Below, one piece after another: positions 14,301 through 25,549 of a stretch of DNA of 64,000 nt. The stretch lies in assembly GCA_963971405.1 (NCBI GenBank), contig OZ020488.1:24509089-24573088 (forward strand), written 5' to 3'. The translations under genes were made by a program, and so were the position numbers. The notes under the pieces are model-generated. The model was not told the DNA's origin. It ran no database searches and saw nothing but the letters and a program-made list of their open reading frames with translations. Numbering within the stretch: the stretch's first letter is position 1; the number at the start of each line of letters is the position of its first letter. Source of the stretch: Psococerastis gibbosa. Its lineage: Eukaryota; Arthropoda; Insecta; Psocodea; Psocidae.

Positions 14301-14478
14301 CTTTAGCTTTCTTTCATAAGCAAACCTAACTCATAAGATGTCCTAAAGTCTATTTTTATGGTGCAGATGGAGCAAGCGTCAGAGGAACACACAAGGCTCA
14401 CAGCGCCGTGACGCTGTAGACTACAGGACGGGCTACATCCGGTCCCACTTGAGGTCACCGTCGGGGCGCGTCAGATGA
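2345..14478 (+). CDS. SLC35F3/F4-like solute carrier (EamA/DMT fold), 10 exons, 460 aa
   Basis: Predicted polytopic membrane transporter of the SLC35F3/F4 group. Vertebrate SLC35F3 is a putative thiamine transporter, but the substrate here is unknown. Exons, all phase-compatible: 2345-2498, 3009-3097 (or from 3006), 3450-3590, 4419-4587, 5128-5306, 6440-6568, 7256-7445, 7725-7814, 8340-8469 and 14367-14478. The start ATG at 2345 has a good context (AACCATGG). The first 80 residues are polar and presumably cytosolic. The remainder is a run of hydrophobic segments with family landmarks: SWAGATHCIKYLF, YNAPFFTTWFITNW, TNYMYVHSL then LEATDVMTLFATN, VYLLSWVILHEQFVGVR, SAVYKVLFKKFIGEA and PDNWPDYITRLLR. 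The last exon gives a basic tail ending RSHLRSPSGRVR. The last intron is about 5.9 kb. The family assignment is firm; the choice between F3 and F4 is not, and the 5' end could include further non-coding exons. Confidence 0.88.
2655..2818. repeat. dispersed repeat, second copy at 58215-58392
   Basis: Both copies share, in order, a GGGGTC start, an ATTGACxxTGAxCC segment, CGAGxAAATC, TTTAAAAATG, TAATTGYCATC, a poly-C/CCCCT stretch and TATGCCCCTG or AATGCCCCTG. About 165-175 bp; origin unknown. Confidence 0.5.
5886..6313. mobile_element. hAT-type MITE with 8-bp target-site duplication
   Basis: Terminal inverted repeats CAGGGACGCCGA / TCGGCGTCCCTG are flanked by identical 8-bp duplications ATATTAGG (5878-5885 and 6314-6321). 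Long poly-G and poly-C tracts lie just inside the two ends. An 8-bp duplication with a CAGGG start is the hAT signature. No transposase frame, so it is non-autonomous. It lies in intron 5 of the SLC35F-like gene. Confidence 0.85.
7964..8236. mobile_element. foldback element copy B, near-perfect long palindrome
   Basis: Ends read TAAGGCATGTATTCCAC and GTGGAATACACGCCTAA. The arms of about 120 bp each are almost perfectly complementary, meeting at a loop with GGTAGAC and ATGTCTGCTACC, the family core motif. It lies in SLC35F intron 8. Confidence 0.8.
9303..9506 (-). mobile_element. tRNA-derived SINE, family 1
   Basis: On the minus strand the head reads GTAGAGTAGTGGTAAGGACT (A box) and GGTTCGAGTCC (B box). 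It is followed by a body with GGAGGGCATG and CTAGTTGAGTGTAAGAGAGG and an AT-rich tail. Related copies lie at 41869 and 56479. Confidence 0.8.
9703..9732 (+). other. possible 30-nt alternative microexon of the SLC35F-like gene
   Basis: Inside the last intron, a stretch bounded by TTTCAG and GTAAGA is exactly 30 nt and enters and leaves in phase 2. It could therefore be included between exons 9 and 10 without shifting frame, inserting ten residues (about NIILLSHNAR) into the cytoplasmic tail. This is only splice-site and phase logic; a chance match is quite possible. Confidence 0.22.
11411..11717. repeat. imperfect long inverted repeat in SLC35F intron 9
   Basis: Left arm GAACAATGAAAAAA... through TCTCCTAATTTTGATATA is complemented on the right by TATATCAAAATTAGGAGA ... 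TTTTTTCATTGTTC. The arms are about 100 bp with mismatches and the spacer about 135 bp. It lacks the termini of the other foldback family, so it may be a separate MITE. Confidence 0.55.
12349..12420. repeat. AT microsatellite with small palindrome
   Basis: A run of TA dinucleotides, then a palindromic ATGTCATATATAGTATATATGACAT-like segment near 12398-12421. Confidence 0.7.
13021..13187. mobile_element. foldback element copy C
   Basis: Left end TAAGGGGGGTATTCCATA, right end TGTGGAATGGGCACCTAAA. The arms (ACGTACAACGTCAACG and so on) are complementary over about 45 bp and enclose the same core as copy A: TGACGTTTTAGCAGACATT ... TCTGCTACCACGTCA. Confidence 0.75.
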
Positions 14479-14683
14479 CCACAACGCGCCACTCAACAAC
14501 TTCCTCGACATGCCAACACCACCCCCCTCTGGGCTAGTCTTGTGCTCATATCGGTTTGATGCGAGAGATACAAAGGAAAACTAAAAAAAATCAGCAAAAC
14601 CACGGGCACTGAGTGTTATAGCCTTTCTCTGTGCCGATGTATTTACAAAACTTTATAATTATGTAGTGTATCTATTTAGAATA

Positions 14684-14689
14684 ATTAAA
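14684..14689 (+). terminator. possible poly(A) signal ATTAAA for the SLC35F-like gene
   Basis: First ATTAAA noticed after the stop, about 200 nt downstream. The rest of the 14479-15364 spacer shows no gene or named repeat. Confidence 0.25.
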
Positions 14690-15364
14690 TTACATATTGT
14701 TAAATTAAATTACTTAGGGACCTATTTAACCTACAGTAAGTATGAACTTTAATATAGCCTACAAGCAACTAAGCAAGTCTTGCCTAATCGTCATAATTAT
14801 CTTTCAAGTCAGTGTTTCTTTCATTAACCAAACTAATGCCCTTGACACTTTTTGTGTCATCGCCACGAGTAATAGGCCCTCATATTGCGAATGTAGCCTA
14901 GCTGATATAATTTGCTAAATTCATCATAAATCCCAAAATTCACTTATTGTATTACAACTGCCCAAGCAAGGCCTAGTTAAACCCAAAAACTTTACATCAT
15001 TGTATTAAACCACGCTTCAATAACAACTACCTAACAAGATTATCTTTTAAACCGCCGGAAAAAACCAAATACATTTTTACAAACTAAAAAGTGCATGAAA
15101 AAGTGGCATTAAGTATTTTCCCGCGTTTTTATTGTTTTGAACAGTTACTAATGCCACTTTAATTAGGGCTATCTATTTTTTAAGGCACTACTATTTTTAG
15201 AGCCAGAGCCCTAAAAAATAAACAAAACCCACAAAATGCCAAAATGGAATAAACAAACAAGAATCAAGTTGTAAAATATTGTAATGTAATTTACTGTGCT
15301 AACTGAAACAGTAAAAAAATATTTTTAAATGTTGAGTTAAATATAGAATAGAGTTGAAACTAAA

Positions 15365-18300
15365 ATGGCTCTCAAAATAAGTATAATATGTCGTATTTGT
15401 CTAAGGGAAAACGAAGACATGATTGACTTGTTCAATGACACAGTTGAGTATCAAGACCAAATTTCGCTTAACATGAAGTTGAGTTTATGCTGCCAAATTG
15501 AGGTAAGTTTGGCTTATAACCATTTACTACACACTCCAATGTAGAGGAAATCTTCTCGATTGTATGTTAATTAAGTGCAGGAGATTTAATTCAGAAAATG
15601 TATATTTATTCCTCTGACATGTTCCTGTTTCTTCGACGGGATATGTTCCAAAAGCTGTCTTTCATCGCAATAGTTCGTAATAAAACATGCTAGATTAACC
15701 TTATTAAAAAATATATTGTTGCAGGCCTGTTAATAGTTTTTTTGTTCGAAAATTTCGGATGAAGCAGTATCAATTTTGAAAAAATAGAAATAAACAAACT
15801 TGTTAACTAAGCATTTAATTATAGACAATAATTACCTCTGAAATTAAGACGCATTTATTCTGCTTTATTAGGCAATTTAATCCTATCGCTATCCTCTCTC
15901 TGTAGTGTAACCGTACATTACGCGCTAGGTTGGTCGTTGGATTCTAATAACCGTACGATGTGGACGGTGGGACTCGACATTATAACCAGGGCCGAATCTA
16001 TTTTAATGAATGGAAACTTAACCTTACCATAGAAAGGGTGTAATGAGGCTATATTGTTGATGAACTCTCACTAAGTTTACGGTTAGCTTGGCCGAACACA
16101 AGAAGCCCGTTTTTGAAGCCCTGGATTCGGCGATTCGCTTCTAGAGTAAAAATTGTTAAGTTATGCGATATTTTTAGTATTATGTTAAATTTTTCTTTAC
16201 TTAAAAATTTCGAGCAAAACGCGGTCCAGCGTGATATCGCAGTGGCAACATCGCGCTGAATCGTGTTACAATTAATTTCGTCAGAACTAATCGATTGACA
16301 TTGTTTTAGCTTGGAGCAAAGAAGAGGATCTGTGTTCTGCGTGAATTCATGAAAAAAAACATTAGTTCAATCGAAAATCACAGAAAACGTAAATAAGTTT
16401 TTCAGGCAACTCCGATATAATTGTTTTTTTTTTTTTTGTTTTGAATCGGGATTAGCCTTTAAACCGAGTTGCATTAAAAACTTATTAAAAACTTGATTTG
16501 TCTTCATGGGAAATTTAATTGTTGCTCACCATCAAAGTTCAATCTAATTAATGTTTCTGAGCGGGACGCATTTTCCTGAAACCCTTTGTTTCCTTCATTT
16601 TACCCTCAATCCGACCCTGATGTTTGGTTTTAAATAAGGGGACTATTTCTGCTTCAAATTAAACGAGGAAGGTATGAAGCTAGTCGCTGATCACCCGAAA
16701 CACTACATCAGAAATAAAACTTATATACTCTGAAATTTAAACGTAATCTACTCACACTTCCTATGAAAGTCACTGATAATAACTGAACAATGTATATTTC
16801 CAGATTTCCCCAAATGACTGCCTTCCTCATAAAGTTTGCTCAAAATGTGCTTCTGACGTCAATGCTGCGTACGACTTACGTGAACTATGCTTGAGTAATG
16901 ACACTGCATTGCGAAGCTACCTAAATATAACGGAAGGTTTTTCTAACCGTGAAGAAGTGGTAAGGCTGTTTATTTTGCCTTTATCGGTAATCGCTTGGTA
17001 ACTGCTAACGCAGTGAAGTAGTGATAATTAGTATTCGATTAATTATTATTTTTAAGAAAAAGATTATTCGCATAGATACAATTTAATGAACGTATCCGAA
17101 TATCCTCTTCAGTCGCCTCTGTAGTTGTAAGTAATGTTGTATACCTGTGTTGAGTTACGACAGGTCACCGATCGCATGATGTGTAGAGACTCGCACAAGT
17201 ACGAACAAGCTACCACTATGCCATCGATGAATTTACTTCCAGTTTGTCCATAGGTATCGCTTTCGCAAGGCATTAGATGCTTAGATGATTAGATTAGATT
17301 CAACTGTCCGAAAAATATTTGTCTGGTTTATTTTCCCCGTGCCGTTCCCAAAGCATTCGACAATTTCAACTATTCTATCAAACACCATAAGTTTCACCAT
17401 ATGATATACTTAAGGCGGGTATTCCACTGCATCATTTTTGCAACATCCAATCAAATTTATTAGTTTTATTCTATGGCGTCTTCATTTTTATTTATCAATG
17501 GCTTTCCATTAAAAATGGCCATGTATCATAGAGTAAAAAATTTTCGCGAAGAAAAAAGATGTAAACAATAACAAATTAAACTAATATGAAGAAAGGCTAT
17601 CACAAAACGTTTAGTTTCTCTTATAAGGACCGTTTTGCGGGCGTATGTGCTTTAGTTGAGAGTATTGTCATACAATGCATGCGCGATAAAAAATTTATAT
17701 GAAAAATGATGATAATGGAATGGCCGAAAATTTCAATGATCATTTAAATAAAAAATATGATAAGAAAATTGATCAGATTTTGAAAAAATTATATAGTGGA
17801 ATACCCGCATAGAAGGAATATTTAGCAATGCTTCACTGATGATCTTAGGGGATGGAATGCATCTTTCTTGTTGGTTAGATTAGCCTAGGAATAATTATTT
17901 TAATTTTCAGATGTTTCCATAACATGGAATGGCATATATTATATGCCTACGATCTCTTAATTAAAATCAAATTACCTCTAGTGCAGGGTGTACTCGTGCA
18001 ATACATAATGTAAAATGACCAATTCTTCCTTACCGGCTATAATATAATATTATTTCTTTTTAGCTTTCTATTCGTATTCCTCCAAAGCTAACACCAATAA
18101 CGCCAACAACACAGCAACAACCCCCTCCCTTAGAGAAAGGGTACAAAAATGAAATAAGGAAGATAGTCAATAAGAAAACTCGCCGAACAAAGAATGCAGC
18201 CACTATAGAACAAGATACTAGAGAGAAGGAGTACATTTGTCCAGACTGTGGAAAATCGTTCATATTTTTGTGTCTCCTGAAGGAACATATGGTGTCTCAC

Positions 18301-21300
18301 ACAGGTATGTATTGTAAGTAATGTAGGCTTATATGATATCCATATCAACATATATTTTGAGTCCTTCACTCACAGTAAGGTGAGCGTCCAGCGTCCAAAC
18401 TAAAAAGTAAACATGTTAAACAGAATAGGCTACATTGGATAGAATAAATAAGCCAGAGCACGAAACAATGATGGGGCTGTCAGATTAAGCATCCTAATTT
18501 AATTGACATACTAACCAATAATGTTTGCCTCGTAATGACTGTTCTGTTTATTCATCTATATTGTGCTATATTTAAAGAACCGGTCCGAGTTTACTCGAAC
18601 ATGCTTTCCAATTTATCAAAATTAGTAGATAGAGAAAATGAGTAATTTCATGGTAAATAATTTTCCTATGGTTAAATTTCCGATATCTCGGGGGGGGGGG
18701 GGGGGGGGGGCTGTCCACCTGACGTCACTGGAGGTGAGGTAAATTCTAGATAGGTCAGACCAATACATTACCACACAGCAATACTGGCAGGGCACGCAAT
18801 GCATTGGAGCGTGAATTTTCAAATCATTTTTTCAAAAAACATTTTTTTTTACAAAACCAAATACTTTTCAGGGAAACCAACCTGTCTGGTTTCGTTACTC
18901 AATTTAACACCTAAAACATGCCTGAAGGTAGAAATCATCGATAGAAAGGTTTCACAGAAAAATTATTAATTTTTAGTCATTTTTCATTAAAATTTAGTTA
19001 TTTTTATTTTTTTACCCCCAGAAGCAACCTATCAAGGGGCAAGCGACCCCACGCATTTCGTTAATATTAATAACGACTAGAATATATGTGAATTTAAAAG
19101 AAATCGTTGGAGCCGTTTTCGATAAATAATTTTTTTAGACGTTTTTTTTGGAGTTTTTTGAAAATAAAACCCCCCCCAAATTGAGATAGCCCGAAATAAA
19201 AAAAATGGTCCCGAGGTATGAGTTTTGTGAACCTACATGCCGAATTTCATCAAGATCGACCGAGTAGTTTGCCCGGAAATCGACGCACAGACAGACAGAA
19301 CGACAGACAGACAGACTTTTCGTAAAAACCACTTTTTTGGGTTCCTGGGACCTCAAAACGTGTAAATCCGTTGAAATCGCGGAATCGAAAATTTCGACCG
19401 TCACAAAGCTTTCCTTATACTACGTATAAATTGGAAAGCAATAAAGAATAGGTAAACTGAACCCTTAAATAATTTCCTATTTGTCAAATAATATAGGTGC
19501 CTATGGTAAATAACTACAAGTTTGATCATATTTGGAGCTAAATGCACTCGACTATGCAGCATTTGAGGGGCTTTGGCCTGCTAAACCACACACCTCTAGT
19601 TTTGCACGATAATCCACGTACTCCAAACTCACGCTCATTGTCAAATTATACCCAGAAGGCTGTAAAAAAATGTCCTGGAGGTGGGCAATGGCTATGGAAA
19701 TACAATACAATGTAGTGCAATTTATCAGCATGGTCTAAGTCTTATTTCAGAGGTTAGAGTTTATTATATTTAAATAATTCGTTTGATTGTATTTTAGGAG
19801 ACAAACGGTACCTATGTTCGGTGTGTGGAAAGTCATACGGGCACCAGACATCGTTGACGAACCACATGAAGATCCATAACGCGGACAAGATGTTCAAGTG
19901 TGACACATGTCCCCTGAGCTTCCATCGGCGATCCCACCTGATCCACCACAAACGAACTCACACGGTATGACCTATTTTATAAGGCTAAAAAGGAAAACTG
20001 TGTGATATTGCACTCATTCCAACGTTGTCTCGTTACCAACTTTATTTTCTTTTCCTTCTAGGGGGAGAAGCCTTTCCCTTGCACGTACTGTGGCAAGACT
20101 TTCGCACAGAGCTCATATCTAAAGGTATCAGTAATTTAATAAAAGTACATAAGACCGGTATAGGACATCTATAGGTTCTCGTCCAGAAAGGACGATAAGG
20201 AAAAATCCTCCATCATGCCGGGGTGACTCGCCACCAAATTTTGGGTCACAGTCATCTTCACACATATTGTGTAGTTTCACAAAATGGCTCCGACACGCAA
20301 ATGTGCAGCATAGTTAAAAGGCAGGGCAATTTACCCTAGAAATAAGACTTAAGTCATTTTGTTTTTCAAATATTTATGCCTAACGATTCCCCTCTAGAAA
20401 ACAATTGATTTGTGTGTTAATTAGAGCTCAGTTAACAGTTCGCGGATGGTTTTGCTCTGCGAGGTGTAGCTTAGATGTTAAGATTGTATTTACTTGGCAG
20501 CCAATGAATTTGTTGGTCCTATTTCTGTATCAGGAACACATTCGAGTGCATTCCGGGGAGAAACCGTTCGTCTGCGAAACGTGCGGCCATTGCTTTGCAA
20601 GGTAGGTACTTGGTGTTCAACCTTCCATAAAAAAAATGCCGTGGCACGACAACCCAAAGGGGGGCTTGGCCTGAAGACTGGTAGATCCTTTCTCTTGACC
20701 ACTGCTTTATTTGAGTTGTGGTAAATATTTTTCCCTGCCAATGAAGATACGTGGTACCCATTAGGATTGGGTGGACCTAGGTGCGGTGGAAAATGTTTCT
20801 TTTTTTTTGTCGAGTTTTGTGCCTCGTCCTTCCAACTGGACTATTCCTGACCATTCATCCATAAGGTCGAGGAAAAGACAACTTGCTTTGTACGCGAAGG
20901 TTAATTATTAGGTTTAAGATAGTTATAGTGGACCCACGTCAATTACGGTACTTAATAGAGGATTAGTCTGAAATTAGCATATTCTGTGACTGTTATTGAG
21001 ACTTGTTTTTTGACTAACTAATTTTATTGACTGAAGAATGTCAAGATAATATTGGAAATGCTACAACGTGGCCTACAAGCAATTTCCCGGTACCGCACTT
21101 ATAGAGTTAGCTTTCGTCCTGTTACTGCCGCTCTTCGGTGACTTATTATTATTATTATAAACGCCTAGTATGAATGTTTTTAGGCTTTTTTCATGTACAT
21201 ATGGTACGGACTTCGTGTATAGCTTATTATACACAGCTCTGCCATTATATTAGATCAATATTTATCAGAAACCTGGAAAAAGTAAATTAATTGTGTTTTC

Positions 21301-21691
21301 TTTCCAATTGTATGCGCATACTATGAAAAATAAAAATTCCGTCTCTACTAGTGCTTAAAACTTCTGGAGATGTTTCAGTATGAAAAAATATAGGTTATTT
21401 CCTTATTTCAGGAAATCCTGTCTCATCATGCATAGACGAATTCACACGAGAGAGCTTCCTTACCCCTGCCCTGACTGCAGCAAGTGCTTTAGTCAGCGCA
21501 GTCAAAGGAAACGCCACGTCCTGAGGAGTCACAAGGGCAGCTCTGCACTAAGGGAAAATGGGGAGCTCATTTTGCGAGAGCATGACCAACTAAGAGCTAT
21601 GCTTACTAGTGAAATACCATTGCCAACTTTTGCTTCAGGGCCTAGTGACGTATACCATAGTAGTGGTATAATGGTTGATTTGCCTGGCTAG
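15365..21691 (+). CDS. ZAD-domain C2H2 zinc-finger protein, 7 exons, 370 aa
   Basis: Probable DNA-binding transcription factor. Exons: 15365-15502, 16804-16959, 18064-18304, 19798-19964, 20062-20124, 20534-20601 and 21412-21691, with all phases matching. Residues about 9-80 form a ZAD (zinc-finger-associated) domain with the CRIC pair near the N-terminus and CSKC after it, followed by an AYDLRELC helix. A proline/glutamine-rich basic linker follows. Then come six C2H2 fingers: [40 protein letters not shown] and [13 protein letters not shown]-type linkers sit between fingers 3-4 and 4-5. The finger region is split by introns, one inside finger 5. The C-terminal 50 residues are not a recognised domain. 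ZAD domains mediate dimerisation in insect proteins. The individual orthologue cannot be named, because ZAD genes form large lineage-specific arrays. Confidence 0.9.
17090..17240 (-). mobile_element. SINE-like repeat, family 3
   Basis: Shares with 32120-32270 the sequence CGCCTCTGTAG / TGCCTCTGTAG, TGTTGAGYTACGAC, CCGATCGCA and GCCTCGCACAAGT or ACTCGCACAAGT. On the minus strand it has an A-box-like GTGGTAACGTGCTTG or GTGGTAGCTTGTTCG. The tRNA origin is probable but the B box is degenerate. Confidence 0.5.
17411..17812. mobile_element. foldback element copy D
   Basis: Ends TAAGGCGGGTATTCCACT and AGTGGAATACCCGCAT are near-perfect family termini. The interior arms are only partly complementary (AAAATTGATCAG-type segments), so the copy is older or composite. 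It lies in intron 2 of the ZAD gene. Confidence 0.65.
18935..19440 (-). repeat. dispersed repeat R (unclassified, about 0.5 kb)
   Basis: Ends with CGAAAATTTCGACCGTCACAAAGCTTTCCTTATAC and contains a GACAGACAGA tract. The same sequence occurs reversed at 33340-34005 and as an end fragment at 45512-45588. It has no coding capacity. It lies in intron 3 of the ZAD gene. Confidence 0.6.
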
Positions 21692-21844
21692 CAATGGCTT
21701 CTTCCCATTGATATAGAGCAATTTAAAGTCATGTGGATTATGGCAGATAAACTGAAGCAGTTAGTCAAGAGACCTACTGTAATCAATTTGAAATTTGGCA
21801 TATACAGCAGATGGAAATTAATTTTGTGCATATGTCTGTGTGTG

Positions 21845-22271
21845 TAGGTCGGGTATTCCACTGGTCAATTTTACTTCAAATTTGATTTTGTCATTGATGG
21901 AAAATCATCAATGTTTCATTATTTATTTTTACACCCCATTCCACTTGTTTTCAATAATTGACGACTTTTATTTTCATTTTCCTATTTTGTATGTTATCCC
22001 GCGTCTTTCTTTTAGTTTAAAATCTTCAAGAAATTTTATAATTTACATTTCCAAATAACCCGTTCGTTATCAAGAACTTAATTTAAATTATTTATCATCT
22101 CCAGACGCCATTGCTTAATTTTTGTTTGTTATTGTTTGCAAAGCGTGATTTTACTCTATGATAATTGATCAATTTTAACATGAGGAAATTAAAATGGAGA
22201 ATGTCATAGAGTAAAACAAAAATCTCAAATCAAATTGGAAGTAAAATTGACCAGTGGAATACCCGCTTAGG
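21845..22271. mobile_element. foldback element copy E, probably in the 3' UTR of the ZAD gene
   Basis: Ends TAGGTCGGGTATTCCACTGG and CCAGTGGAATACCCGCTTAG. The arms GTCAATTTTACTTC / GAAGTAAAATTGAC-like are complementary over about 35 bp. The interior carries a second ATTCCACTTGT motif. It starts 154 nt after the ZAD gene stop, before the first AATAAA (22334). Confidence 0.7.
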
Positions 22272-22333
22272 CTAGAGAATCCAATCGGGATTGACACATC
22301 GCAACAGAGACGAAGCTGAGTTCTCGGATGACT

Positions 22334-22339
22334 AATAAA
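22334..22339 (+). terminator. possible poly(A) signal AATAAA for the ZAD zinc-finger gene
   Basis: First AATAAA after the stop, 640 nt downstream. If used, the 3' UTR would contain foldback copy E. Confidence 0.3.
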
Positions 22340-23326
22340 TCGATCCATGGTATTGAGATTGCTGTGATTCCTGTGATTAAAAAAAAACAAAAACGAAAAA
22401 GTGCTCCGGATTCAGTTTCTTAGCGTCAAAATTTGGCCGGGATTCGGCATTGAAAACTACAGCAGTGACCAATTTTGAGGAAACAATAATATCAATTTAC
22501 AACTGTTTAATTTTGAAATAGCTATTGAACAATTTTTGTGTCGTGGATTTTACACTGATATCATGATTAAAATCTTGTGATTTTATACTTTACAGTAGTT
22601 AAATGATTATAAAGGTTCGCGCAAGTCCTTGAAACTAGCTTTGTATAAATACAGTATATGTACTGTATATAGTTTCCTAATGGATTTATTTCCTGCTGCA
22701 ACAATTTTCCCATATTCGACGCATCGTAATGATTTATGGAGCAATTTTCAATGGGTATCTTCCGCGTAGGAAAATGCCTGCTTATAACCAATCAAAACAT
22801 TAGGTTTTTACGTCCTTCCCCTAGGGCTACTTGTAAAGACAGCATTTTGGATTTCTTTACGAACAAAGGATCGAATCCAGTTTTATTATAACATCATTGT
22901 ATTTATAATGTCTACCACAATATTATGGTTCGATGGTGTACAATGTACATACTGTACATTAATTAGGAAGATTTCAGAAATAATACACTATCTACTAGTG
23001 ACAAGAGAAGCATGTAGCAGTTACTGTGTATATACAAAATTAAGGCCCGGACGAATCGCGCAGTCGCGATTTGTTGCTGACGACTTTTCCATTGTAGCCA
23101 TAGATCTAGCAGAAGATTTCGAAAGTGAAACCGACCCCACGAAAGTGCGCGGGTTTCCCCTAGACACGCCAGATCATAGAAATCTTCTGAAGTAGACTAT
23201 GGGTTTGCACCAACCATTTACCAAGTCTATTCCTGTACTGGAAAAGACTTCGGCCAATCGCTACTGCGAGAATCGTCCGCGTGTACCGGGCTAATCCGAT
23301 GTAACTTAATGCTGCTCCTGCTACAT
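22340..23326. other. spacer between convergent ZAD and CC2D1-like genes
   Basis: No gene recognised. TTTATT at 22882-22887 could be the minus-strand AATAAA of the CC2D1-like gene. An open frame at 22908-23195 (+) has no recognisable domain. Confidence 0.35.
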
Positions 23327-25549
23327 CTAAATTTTAAAAGTGAGAGGTATAGGTGGACAGCCAGGAGGAGTAGGTAGTTTTTCGAAGGGAACGTTGCTCC
23401 CTCGTTGATGTAACCTAATTGCGTTTTGATAAATTCTAACAATATCTGCACACTTTTTCGCCTCATTGCGCAACCCTGTCGTTTCAGATTTTTTCAACAT
23501 TTTCTCATAGTATTTAAGTCTTTGATTTAACGCCTCACTTACGGTCTTAGGTATGGTAAAGACTTCAGAATTTGTAAATAATATGCCAGGCTGCCTTGTA
23601 GCAAGAGCAGGAGGTACTGGCTTCCTAGAAACACCTGCAACGGGGTTTTCAGTAGAAGGAATTTGATCCTCTGATACTATTTCCCCATTCTCCGCCTTTG
23701 CTATAAGACCGTCTATTATTTTAGCTGATTTTACACACGCCAATGCTGCTGTTTTATTTCCGGCATTTTTTTCTGCTAGCGCTAATTTTCTATAATGATC
23801 TCTACGGGCTTTTAACTTATCCATAATACTTAAATTTTGAGTCGAAACGGCCGGACAACGTGGATTAGCACTGTCGCATTGAACTTGTGGTGTCGGTTCG
23901 GGCACGACAACTTTCATATCATTTACAACTGGTTTCTCTTCACCACTCAAAATCAACAGTTCTGGCTTTAAACCGGTAACAATCTCCTTGCTAAATGCTG
24001 GTGACATAGATTTATTTTTTTGCTCTCCTACATCTTCTATTTCTAAGTTAGAGGGGATTGGTACTATTTTTTCAGGAAAATGTGGAGTAGGCGTGTCTGA
24101 AGATACTTGAGCTGCAGGTTCATTCAACGCTGACGCTGCCGGACCAACTGGACGTATGATTTCAGGGGGTATTTCATCAAAAGGTACTACCTCCCCTTGC
24201 TCAGCGCGTTTGACTAACTTCTCAAGTGATTTGACCCCTCTATTAAATCGTCTAGCACGTGCCAATTCGTTGCTAGCTTTAGCATGTTTTTCCGCTTCTC
24301 TATATGAGTCTAGTCTTGATTTTAGCTGTTCTCGCTGACTTGGAACATTTTCTTCATCTTCCTCTTTTTTACCTTCGGCCTCTTCACTTATTTTTTCGTC
24401 TTCTTCATCTTCACAAGTGAGTAGCTGAAGCTCGCCTAATAAGTCAGGGTCATTTTCATCGATATCTTCATCGCTATTAGTGTCATCAACACTGTCTTTT
24501 AAGATGTCCCCTAAGACTGGATTTCTTTCTTTTGTGCGGTTCTGTGGTTGCCGAACTGACGTGGGATTTGCTCTTCTTGCATTGCCCCCAAGAATTCGGG
24601 ACAGCTCCATCTCCAAGTCATCATCGCCGTCGTCTCCAATATTCAATTCGAGATCGTCACACTTCTCTTTGCGGCCCCCTGAGCAACAATAACAATAAAG
24701 TAATGAAAATATGGCCTAATGCATATGTAAGATTCCAATACGGACCTTCAATGTCGAAATTTTACATTGGGTACTGCTTATAAACATTCTTAGTGGAAGG
24801 AACTTTTAAACTTAGGGGCATACAAATAAAACAATCCTGGCTTAAATTGGAAATTGTTTTGGCAATGTGACAATTTCCTTGCACTACATAGCTAGGGTAA
24901 AGGGTTGCCATGTGTCCGGTTTTTCGTGTCCCTGTCGGGTGAAAAAATAAATGTTTGACCTGACAATGCCGAGTGGTAGCTAAACTTAACCTTTACCAAA
25001 ATTTGTTTTTCTAGAGGATAGAACGAAATCATTTTAAAAATTACATTTACAGAAATTATAAATGTGTACTGTCATTTTAAATTTTTATTGAAGTTACGGT
25101 AGGCTACGGCTAACTTGCTAGCTACAATGATAAAAAGTTCCTCAAAATTCACTAAATTTAAGACGAGACAAAAATGAACTTTTTTTGAAAAATTTACTCT
25201 AGATTTGACTCCCTGTCCTGTTTCTATATTTGCAAATCTGCCAACCCTACATAGAGCCTATGCATTTTCTTTGACACGTAGCAGGGTAGATGAAATAGGT
25301 ATTATTATATGCCTTTGCCGACTGCCCGCCATCCACAAGGCAACTTTGTAAGGGGAGTATCGTTTTCCAAAGAGTTCTACTTAGGACTTCAGTCTTACCA
25401 GTAAGAGCCAGCAACTCGGCTTCCAAGTCGTCATCATCATCTTGCAGACTGGGGTCAAACCCAGGGATGCCAGGTATTCCAAAGTTTACAGGCCCGCGAC
25501 TTCTTTCTCCTGACTTCTGAACAGGAGCTTTCTTTTTACGAGAGAACAT
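23327..25549 (-). CDS. CC2D1/Lgd-like DM14-repeat protein, 2 exons, 500 aa, lacking the C2 domain
   Basis: Relative of CC2D1A/B (Drosophila Lgd). These are cytosolic proteins whose DM14 repeats bind the ESCRT-III subunit Shrub/CHMP4 and which affect endosomal Notch traffic. Exon 1 is 25549-25399 and exon 2 is 24678-23327 (phase 1 junction, LTG|GRKEK). The N-terminus MFSRKKK... with GIPGFDP and LEAELLALTG is typical of the family. Three DM14 repeats are visible: the first begins REQLKSRLDSYREAEKHAK and ends FDEIPPE, the second begins IMDKLKARRDHYRKLAL, and the third begins VSEALNQRLKYYEKML and ends FEKLPTPPG. The frame then stops after about ten residues. Family members usually run to 800-950 residues, with a fourth DM14 and a C-terminal C2 domain; neither is seen downstream. 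Either this copy is 3'-truncated, or a splice was missed, or the assembly is broken. No consensus donor precedes the stop. Confidence 0.85.

Noticed and set aside
22908..23195. 95-codon open frame (+) downstream of the CC2D1-like gene
   Set aside because: No domain, no convincing splice sites, lies in convergent intergenic DNA.
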